Shown in pieces: positions 23,609-29,045 of a DNA stretch of 29,045 nt (positions are counted from its first letter, which is position 1; the number at the start of each line of letters is the position of its first letter). A program made the translations under genes and the position numbers. Location of the stretch: NCBI GenBank assembly GCA_945874115.1, contig CAMCFD010000008.1, positions 1 to 29,045 of the forward strand, in the 5' to 3' direction. The DNA comes from Rickettsia typhi. GTDB lineage: Bacteria; Pseudomonadota; Alphaproteobacteria; Rickettsiales; UBA1997. The notes beneath the pieces were generated by a model. That model did not search any database and was not told the origin of the DNA. It saw nothing but the letters and a program-made list of their open reading frames with translations.

Positions 23609-23647
23609 CGTCATTGCGAGGAGCCTTTAGGCGACGCGGCAATCCAT
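23609..23647. repeat. Second palindromic repeat family (CGTCATTGCGAG type)
   Basis: Begins CGTCATTGCGAGGAGC and ends GACGCGGCAATCCAT, with ATTGC (23613-23617) pairing with GCAAT (23639-23643) and an inner GCC/GGC hairpin. This is a widespread bacterial intergenic repeat; its forward translation gives the familiar spurious peptide RHCEE...DAAIH. It lies 49 nt from copy B and just beyond the stop of the HEPN-like gene. Confidence 0.8.
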
Positions 23648-23667
23648 TTAGCAAGATGTTCGAATGT

Positions 23668-24420
23668 TTATAAATTTTCTTTTTTATTTATTAAAAATGG
23701 CTTATCTGCCTTTTGCAGTACTAGTTCTTTCCATAATGTCGTTTCTCCAAAATCAGATCCTCGCAAGAAAAATTTAAGTTCAATATCTCTATAAACTTCT
23801 ATAATCGACTTGTGACATTTTTGTATGCTGTCCATACTTAAATTACCGCTAAAACTTTTAAAATCTGAATGTGCAACAACTTGATCTGTGTAAGCTCTTA
23901 CTTCCAAAATTTCTAAAGTTCTTAACTTTGCTTTTAGTTGTTCGATGTAATTTTTGCTAATTTTATCAGAAGCTTTTCTGTTCACGCCGTTTTCTGATAA
24001 AATATCAAACATAGCATTTGCATAGTCTTCTTCATTTTTATAAAAATTACAGAACGATATTCTATTCAAATGACAAACATTCTTTTCTATATCAGTTAAT
24101 AAATTCATTAATGAACATGTATCTTGCCATCTTTTAGATTCTTCTGTAATTCGTCTTACATATAATGACTGTGTTTCTAGATGCCATTTTTTTAAAGATC
24201 TAATTAAATATTCATTCGAGCAAAAATATTTTTCATAAATCTCTTTATTTTCCGACATCTCTAATCCAGAATCATTAAAAGTTTTGAATATAAAATCATC
24301 ATCTACCATTAACTGAATATTAGACATGACAGAATGATTTACTAGACGCTGACCGGGTTGATGCTTTACTTCTCCTGTAAGATATCTTTCCCACTTTTCA
24401 AAAAGTTGTTCGATTTTCAT
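23668..24420 (-). CDS. HEPN/AbiU2-like helical protein (tentative)
   Basis: 250 residues, mostly helical, with no signal peptide or membrane segment. Two regions recall the AbiU2-type HEPN family: SLYVRRITEESKRWQDTCSL followed by MNLLTDIEK (85-113), and EVRAYTDQVVAHSD (173-186), the place where HEPN RNases carry R-x(4-6)-H. Here His184 is present, but the expected Arg position is Thr178 and the nearest Arg (175) is eight residues away, so RNase activity is doubtful. It starts 6 nt after the photolyase stop and is surely in the same transcript. A family role in abortive infection or tRNA cleavage is known for some HEPN proteins; for this gene it is inference only. Confidence 0.6.
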   Translation of the reverse strand: MKIEQLFEKWERYLTGEVKHQPGQRLVNHSVMSNIQLMVDDDFIFKTFNDSGLEMSENKEIYEKYFCSNEYLIRSLKKWHLETQSLYVRRITEESKRWQDTCSLMNLLTDIEKNVCHLNRISFCNFYKNEEDYANAMFDILSENGVNRKASDKISKNYIEQLKAKLRTLEILEVRAYTDQVVAHSDFKSFSGNLSMDSIQKCHKSIIEVYRDIELKFFLRGSDFGETTLWKELVLQKADKPFLINKKENL

Positions 24421-24426
24421 TTGTTG

Positions 24427-25944
24427 TTAAATTTTAGATAAAAACCCCTCCGCAAGCTCCGAAACCCTCTTCAACTCGCCTTCCGTCTTCTTCCTAAAAT
24501 TCGCATAAGCAAACTTCAACCGCGGATTTTTCTCTAACAATTTTTTATTTCTATTAATAAAATCCCAATAAAGATAATTAAATGGGCAAGAATTATTTTC
24601 AAGCAAAGTCTTGGGGCTGTAGGCGCATTTGCCGCAATAATCCGACATTCTATCGATATATTTCCCACTCGCCGCATAAGGTTTTGACGCAACAATTCCG
24701 CCATCGGCAAAAATCGCCATGCCATGCGTGTTTGGCAATTCAACCCACTCAAACGCATCCATATAAACAGCCATATACCACGCATTAATTTCATCAGGGT
24801 CAATTGCCGCAAGTAGCGCAAAATTTCCCGTCACCATCAAGCGCTGAATATGGTGCGAATAAGCATTGACGCGGGTTTGCTTAACAACTTGCTTAATACA
24901 ATTCATTTTGGTTTTGCTTTCATCCCAATAAAACTCAGGCAATTTGCGCTTAGCGTTAAAAAAATTAAGCTCTTTATATTGCGGCATTTTCAACCAATAA
25001 ATTCCGCGAATATATTCACGCCAACCAATAATTTGACGAATAAATCCTTCGGCCGAATTTAGCGGACATTTGCCTTGCGAATAATATTCTTCAACTTTTT
25101 TACAAACATCAAGAGGGTCTAAAAGCCCGATATTCATATATGGAGCAATAATGCTATGAAAACCAAAAGCAAAATTTTCACTCATCGCATCTTGATATTT
25201 TCCGAAATTTTTTAAGCGATTTTTTAAAAAATCTTCAAATAAAATTTCGGCATTTTTTTTATCAACAGCGTAATAAAAATTTTCAATTTCACCAAAATTT
25301 TTACTAAATTTTTCTTCAACCATTTTAATCACTTCTAAAGTGATTTTATCAGGTTTTATTTTTGGAATTTCAGGGATTGAAAGCCCGCGTGGCATAGTTT
25401 CGCGGTTTTCACTGTCATAATTCCATTTGCCGCCAATTGGTTTATTTTTTTCCATCAACAAACCAGTTTTTAGGCGCATTTTGCGATAGAAAAACTCCAT
25501 CAACAAAGATTTTTTACCCTTAGCATATTCTTGAAAATCTTGGTGCGAGGCAATAAAGCGATCATCAGATTGTATTTCAACATCAATATCAAAATCTTTT
25601 TTCCACAATTCAACTTCTTGCAAAACCCTTAATTCTGAAGGCTCGGTGATGATTATTTTTTTCGGATTTGATTTTTTTATTTGATAAATGAGTGCTTCAG
25701 AAAAATTTTTAAAATTGAATTCATCAAGTTTAAAATATTCAACTTTGATATTTTTTGCCCTTAATTCTTGCGCAAAATGGCGCATTGCCGAAAAAATCAA
25801 AACTAATTTTTTCTTGTGATGCCAAACATATTCGGCCTCGCTTTTAACTTCTGCAAGCATTACAATGTCGCCTTTTTCAAGGGTTTTAAGCGATGATAAA
25901 TTATGCGATAATTGATCGCCTAAAACAAAAATTAATTTCGACAT
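24427..25944 (-). CDS. FeS-containing photolyase / prokaryotic (6-4) photolyase (FeS-BCP, PhrB-like)
   Basis: 505 residues, the size of Agrobacterium PhrB. This class repairs UV (6-4) photoproducts or acts as a photoreceptor, using FAD, a lumazine antenna and a [4Fe-4S] cluster. The N-terminal Rossmann domain begins MSKLIFVLGDQLSHNL with AEVKSEAEYVWHHKKKLVLI; the FAD-binding C-terminal half includes EGFIRQIIGWREYIRGIYW and YSHHIQRLMVTGNFALL. Four cysteines, Cys349, Cys437, Cys440 and Cys453, match PhrB Cys350, 438, 441 and 454 with a constant offset of one. The class-typical MYMDAFEWVELPN-like stretch is present. It is the first gene of a two-gene operon with the HEPN-like protein. Confidence 0.93.
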   Translation of the reverse strand: MSKLIFVLGDQLSHNLSSLKTLEKGDIVMLAEVKSEAEYVWHHKKKLVLIFSAMRHFAQELRAKNIKVEYFKLDEFNFKNFSEALIYQIKKSNPKKIIITEPSELRVLQEVELWKKDFDIDVEIQSDDRFIASHQDFQEYAKGKKSLLMEFFYRKMRLKTGLLMEKNKPIGGKWNYDSENRETMPRGLSIPEIPKIKPDKITLEVIKMVEEKFSKNFGEIENFYYAVDKKNAEILFEDFLKNRLKNFGKYQDAMSENFAFGFHSIIAPYMNIGLLDPLDVCKKVEEYYSQGKCPLNSAEGFIRQIIGWREYIRGIYWLKMPQYKELNFFNAKRKLPEFYWDESKTKMNCIKQVVKQTRVNAYSHHIQRLMVTGNFALLAAIDPDEINAWYMAVYMDAFEWVELPNTHGMAIFADGGIVASKPYAASGKYIDRMSDYCGKCAYSPKTLLENNSCPFNYLYWDFINRNKKLLEKNPRLKFAYANFRKKTEGELKRVSELAEGFLSKI

Positions 25945-25971
25945 TTTTTATAAATTTATGCAAAAGCGCTA

Positions 25972-25992
25972 AAGGCTTATAATTTAAGCCTT
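25972..25992 (-). terminator. Short hairpin after the ene-reductase gene
   Basis: AAGGCTTA (25972-25979) pairs with TAAGCCTT (25985-25992), 8 bp with a 5-nt loop, 13 nt past the stop on the minus strand. Only a weak T-rich sequence follows, so it is a marginal terminator before the photolyase gene. Confidence 0.4.
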
Positions 25993-26005
25993 GCGAAAAA
26001 AAAAT

Positions 26006-27094
26006 CTAAACATAATCTGTATAACCTTTTTCTGCGCCGCCGTAAAAAGTTGCGCGATCATATTTTGTTAAAGGCTTGTTATCCTTGATTTTAGCGGGCA
26101 AATCGGGGTTTGAAATAAACCATCTGCCAAATGCAACTGCGTCAACTTCGCCGCTTTCAACCGCCTCTATAGCATTTTGCGCATTATATCCGCCTGCTGA
26201 AATTAACGCATGCGAAAAATATTTTTTAAATAATTTTGAAGTGTTTGGGGCTTCCTCAGAAATTTTATCATCGCCACCAGCGCTTGTGGCTCTAGGTTCA
26301 ATTAAATGCAAATATGCGATTTTTCTTTTATCTAATTCTTTAATTACATAACTAAATAATGCAATTGGGTCGCTGTCTTTCATATCGTTAAATGTGCCAT
26401 AAGGCGACAAACGCACGCCAACTTTGCCTGCGCCCCAAATTTTTATAACTTCATCAAGCACTTCAAATAAAAATTTGGCGCGATTTTCAATTGATGCACC
26501 ATATTCATCCGTTCTTTGATTAGAGCCATCTTGCAAGAATTGATCAAGCAAATAACCATTAGCGCTATGCACTTCAACGCCGTCAAATCCTGCCTCTAAC
26601 GCATTTTTTGCAGCATTGATAAAATCACTCACAATTGCTTTAATGTCGCTTTTATCAAGAGCGCGCGGCGTTTCAAAATCAACTTGGCTAAAATCTTTAG
26701 TAAAAGTTTTGCCGCTTGGTTTTATGGCCGAAGGAGCTACAGGAGAGCTTCCACCGTCTTGAAACGAACTATGCGAAATGCGCCCCACATGCCATAATTG
26801 CGCAAAAATTTTGCCGCCATTTTTGTGAACTTCATCAACAACAAGCTTCCAGCCCTGTGTTTGCGCGGCCGTATGAATGCCCGGAGTTAGCGGATAACCC
26901 TGCCCTTGGTTTGAAACTTGCGTTGCTTCAGAAATTATAAGGCCGGCTGATACGCGCTGCGCGTAATATTTGGCGTTTAATTCATAAGGAATATTTCCGG
27001 GTTGTGCGCTTCTCATACGAGTGAGTGGCGCCATGATGATGCGGTTTTTAAGCTCGACATCGCCAATTTTTAAAGAGTCGAATAAGTTTGTCAT
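26006..27094 (-). CDS. Old yellow enzyme family ene-reductase (NemA-like)
   Basis: 362 residues. FMN-dependent NAD(P)H oxidoreductase that reduces activated C=C bonds, nitro compounds or electrophiles such as N-ethylmaleimide. The N-terminal IIMAPLTRMRS (19-29) has the FMN-binding Thr25. The substrate-binding pair His176 and Asn179 and proton donor Tyr181 lie in HSANGYLLDQFLQDGSNQR, then RTDEYGASIENRAKFLFEV. The C-terminal phosphate-binding part is SAGGYNAQNAIEAV...VAFGRWFISNPDLP. It fits the classical NemA/XenB-like subgroup, but the physiological substrate is unknown. It lies between bioF and the photolyase gene on the same strand. Confidence 0.93.
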   Translation of the reverse strand: MTNLFDSLKIGDVELKNRIIMAPLTRMRSAQPGNIPYELNAKYYAQRVSAGLIISEATQVSNQGQGYPLTPGIHTAAQTQGWKLVVDEVHKNGGKIFAQLWHVGRISHSSFQDGGSSPVAPSAIKPSGKTFTKDFSQVDFETPRALDKSDIKAIVSDFINAAKNALEAGFDGVEVHSANGYLLDQFLQDGSNQRTDEYGASIENRAKFLFEVLDEVIKIWGAGKVGVRLSPYGTFNDMKDSDPIALFSYVIKELDKRKIAYLHLIEPRATSAGGDDKISEEAPNTSKLFKKYFSHALISAGGYNAQNAIEAVESGEVDAVAFGRWFISNPDLPAKIKDNKPLTKYDRATFYGGAEKGYTDYV

Positions 27095-27181
27095 GATATT
27101 ATAAATTAAATTAATTGTTGTTCATTTAATTATATAATAATGATTTGAAAAATTTAAAGGAGAATTAGAAAAAATATTCGC

Positions 27182-28303
27182 CTACAACATCTCTTTCAAA
27201 ACCCGCGCCAATTTCTCAATCTGACATTTTTTATGCTTGCTTGAAAAAGTAATGCGAAGCCTTGACTTATTTGACTCTACTGTTGGCGGCCTAATTGCCG
27301 AAACTAAAAACCCTTTTTCTTGAATTTCATTTGCAATCTGCAAAGTTTTAAGCGCATCGTAAGTAATAATCACCACAATTGCCGATTGCGGTTTTGGCAA
27401 ATTCATTAATTTGCAAAAATATTCAGCATTTTCTAAAGTTTTTTTGCTAAGATTTTTTTTCTCAATAATTTTTAAAGATGTAAGCGAAGCCGACAAAGCA
27501 CTAGGTGGAAGCGCTGTTGTATAAATTGACGATTTTGCAAAATTGCGCAGATAGTCAATTGTTGTTTTGTCAGACGCAACATAGCCGCCAAGAGAGCCAA
27601 CCGCTTTTGACAAAGTTCCCATTTGGATTATGGGCCAAGAAGGCGTCAACGATGCGCTCTTGACATCATATAAACTGTGTGCGCTGTCAATCATCAACAT
27701 CGCGCCAAACTCTTGCGCCAACTCCTGCAGAGCCCTAACCTCACCCCTATCGCCATCCATCGAAAATATTTCTTCGGTAATAATTAATATTTTTTGGTAT
27801 TTTTTAATATTATCAGATATTACTTGCTTCGCATGCTTGATATCATTGTGCGCAAAGCGCATTAATTTGGCGCCGCTCAACTTCACGCCGTCAATCAAAC
27901 ATGAGTGAATTAATTTATCAGCCACCACCAAATCATTCTCGCCAACTAAGGCCGGAATCAAGCCAATCGCGGTTTGATAGCCCGACGAAAACACCAGCGC
28001 GTCTTCGCAGTTTTGCATTTTCGCAATTTTGCTTTCAAGCTTTTGATATAAAGAATTATTCCCACAAACATATCTAGAACCCCTTGAACCCACGCCAAAC
28101 CTAAGCGCGGCACAAATCGCAGATATTTTTACGCAAAAATTATTCGCCAAAGAAAAATAATCATTTGACGAAAAACAAATTAATTTGCGATTATTTTTTA
28201 TGACCTTAACATCACCGATAAAATCAGTGTTAGCAAGAATTCGATGAAGATTTTGAGATTTGAGAGAATTGAGTTTTTCTTCGAAATATTTTTTCACAGA
28301 CAT
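27182..28303 (-). CDS. bioF: 8-amino-7-oxononanoate synthase
   Basis: Condenses pimeloyl-ACP (or CoA) with alanine, the first PLP-dependent step of biotin ring assembly. 373 residues. PLP contacts line up with E. coli BioF: His133 in KLIHSCLIDG, Asp206 and His209 in MIDSAHSLY (the usual motif is DDAHG), and Schiff-base Lys233 in GTLSKAVGSLGGY. SSNDYFSLAN and GSRGSRYVCGNN near the N-terminus are also typical. The related 5-aminolevulinate synthase and KBL enzymes differ in the N-terminal part; BioF is preferred, partly because bioB is present. It stands apart from bioB, with gyrB upstream and an ene-reductase gene downstream. Confidence 0.88.
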   Translation of the reverse strand: MSVKKYFEEKLNSLKSQNLHRILANTDFIGDVKVIKNNRKLICFSSNDYFSLANNFCVKISAICAALRFGVGSRGSRYVCGNNSLYQKLESKIAKMQNCEDALVFSSGYQTAIGLIPALVGENDLVVADKLIHSCLIDGVKLSGAKLMRFAHNDIKHAKQVISDNIKKYQKILIITEEIFSMDGDRGEVRALQELAQEFGAMLMIDSAHSLYDVKSASLTPSWPIIQMGTLSKAVGSLGGYVASDKTTIDYLRNFAKSSIYTTALPPSALSASLTSLKIIEKKNLSKKTLENAEYFCKLMNLPKPQSAIVVIITYDALKTLQIANEIQEKGFLVSAIRPPTVESNKSRLRITFSSKHKKCQIEKLARVLKEML

Positions 28304-28336
28304 TCTAATTTTGATGTGAATCAGATTTCATGAAAC

Positions 28337-28371
28337 AAATTCTTGCAACAAAATAAATTCGTTGCAAGAAT
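28337..28371 (-). terminator. Terminator of gyrB
   Basis: A perfect 12-bp stem AATTCTTGCAAC (28337-28348) / GTTGCAAGAATT (28360-28371) with an 11-nt loop starts 11 nt past the gyrB stop on the minus strand. A short T-rich sequence follows. It separates gyrB from bioF. Confidence 0.7.
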
Positions 28372-28382
28372 TATGAGATTTT

Positions 28383-29045
28383 TTACACGTCTAAATTCAC
28401 AACTTTCAACGCATTTTCTTGAATGAAATCGCGGCGCGGCTCAACAACGTTGCCCATAAGCGTTGAAAACACTTGGTCGGCTTCGTCATATTGCTCAACT
28501 CTCACTTGCAAAATTGTGCGATTTGCCGGATCAAGCGTGGTTTCCCAAAGCTGTTCGGCGTTCATCTCACCAAGACCTTTAAAGCGCTGAATCGTCATGC
28601 CTTTTTTGCCAAGCTCGATGATGATATTAGCCAATTGATTTGGTTTTGAAGCAACAAAAGCCTCTTCGCCTTTCATCAACTTAACTTCGCCAACAAAATT
28701 TTCAGAGATTTGCTCGGCAAGCTGTGCAACAACAGCAATTTCAGGCAAATCAAAACTTGCTTTTTTGATGATGTAAGAAGTTTTTACGCCTCTAGTTTCT
28801 TTCACAACTTCAACGTCGCCCACTTCAGTAATTTCGCACTTCCATTGCACTTGTTCATCGCAATTTATTTGCAACATTTTTTCAATTTTCGCGCTCAAAG
28901 CTTTTGTTTTTGACGAATCTTCAATCGCTTTTTTATTGAAAGCGCCAGACATTGCCAAATCTTCGATAACTTCAATTGGCGCAAGCCTTGACAAGCTTTG
29001 CGTTAAATGAGAAAATTTATTTAGCTTGTGGATAAACTCAAGCAA
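28383..29045 (-). CDS. gyrB: DNA gyrase subunit B, C-terminal part (partial)
   Basis: Only the last 220 residues are in the window; the gene continues beyond its right edge, so the apparent start at 29045 is not real. This is the C-terminal part of the ATPase subunit of gyrase, including the end of the TOPRIM domain. Motifs are TIQRFKGLGEMNAEQLWETT, DPANRTILQVRVEQYDEADQVF and the end block MGNVVEPRRDFIQENALKV followed by VNLDV. This end is typical of alphaproteobacterial GyrB rather than ParE. The segment before it (about 30-130) corresponds to the lineage-specific part of the TOPRIM/tail region. Confidence 0.95.
   Translation of the reverse strand: MLEFIHKLNKFSHLTQSLSRLAPIEVIEDLAMSGAFNKKAIEDSSKTKALSAKIEKMLQINCDEQVQWKCEITEVGDVEVVKETRGVKTSYIIKKASFDLPEIAVVAQLAEQISENFVGEVKLMKGEEAFVASKPNQLANIIIELGKKGMTIQRFKGLGEMNAEQLWETTLDPANRTILQVRVEQYDEADQVFSTLMGNVVEPRRDFIQENALKVVNLDV

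Noticed and set aside
23558..23794. 78-codon + strand frame containing RHCEE...DAAIH
   Set aside because: This is the well-known spurious translation of a palindromic intergenic repeat, and it overlaps the end of the HEPN-like gene on the other strand.
24534..24821. 95-codon frame inside the photolyase gene
   Set aside because: It lies entirely within the photolyase in another frame, and its Met/Leu/Arg-rich composition is typical of a shadow.
1..29045. CRISPR array, insertion sequence or prophage genes
   Set aside because: I saw no regularly spaced direct repeats, transposase or phage gene anywhere in the window.

Overview
The window is about 29 kb of AT-rich chromosome that reads as an alphaproteobacterium, probably a Rickettsiales-like or another deep, partly reduced lineage. 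The evidence is a Tim44/TimA-like protein, a MidA (NDUFAF7-type) methyltransferase, a CobT-type vWA protein, an alphaproteobacterial GyrB C-terminus, an archaeal/alphaproteobacterial-type phosphatidylserine decarboxylase, and an ankyrin-repeat protein beside dispersed palindromic repeats. ilvC, bioB, bioF, an old-yellow-enzyme homologue and an FeS-type photolyase imply more metabolic independence than classical Rickettsia. This placement is inference from protein families; no rRNA is present.

Layout. 1-3.8 kb (+): psd, pccB, purM and a small unknown gene. 3.86-8.5 kb (-): an exported SH3b protein overlapping the end of glmU, a 510-residue low-complexity protein with two kinds of internal repeat, then ilvC with its own terminator. 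8.5-8.72 kb: a divergent control region with a perfect 8+8 dyad around a TATAAT. 8.7-13.6 kb (+): two paralogous prepilin-LamG genes separated by a terminator, then midA, bioB, a DUF805 membrane protein and a Rid-family protein. 13.6-18.3 kb (+): a promoter and stem-loops, tRNA-His, timA, acnA, hpf and rpsU. 18.36-20.14 kb (-): cobT-like gene.

20.1-23.7 kb is the accessory-looking part: a 650-nt non-coding stretch with a GC-richer relic, a large ankyrin gene with different codon choice, and related palindromic repeats on both sides of it. 23.7-29.0 kb (-): a HEPN-like protein in an operon with an FeS-photolyase, an ene-reductase, bioF, and the 3' end of gyrB.

Most genes are housekeeping: membrane lipid (psd), propionyl-CoA metabolism (pccB), purines (purM), cell-wall precursor (glmU), branched-chain amino acids (ilvC), biotin (bioF, bioB; pccB belongs to a biotin-dependent enzyme), TCA cycle (acnA), and ribosome function and hibernation (rpsU, hpf). 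None of the genes I checked has a recognisable Shine-Dalgarno sequence; starts are preceded by A-rich tracts. The best candidates for something undescribed are the 510-residue repeat protein, the photolyase/HEPN-like pair, the prepilin-LamG pair with Ala at -1, and the repeat-flanked ankyrin gene.
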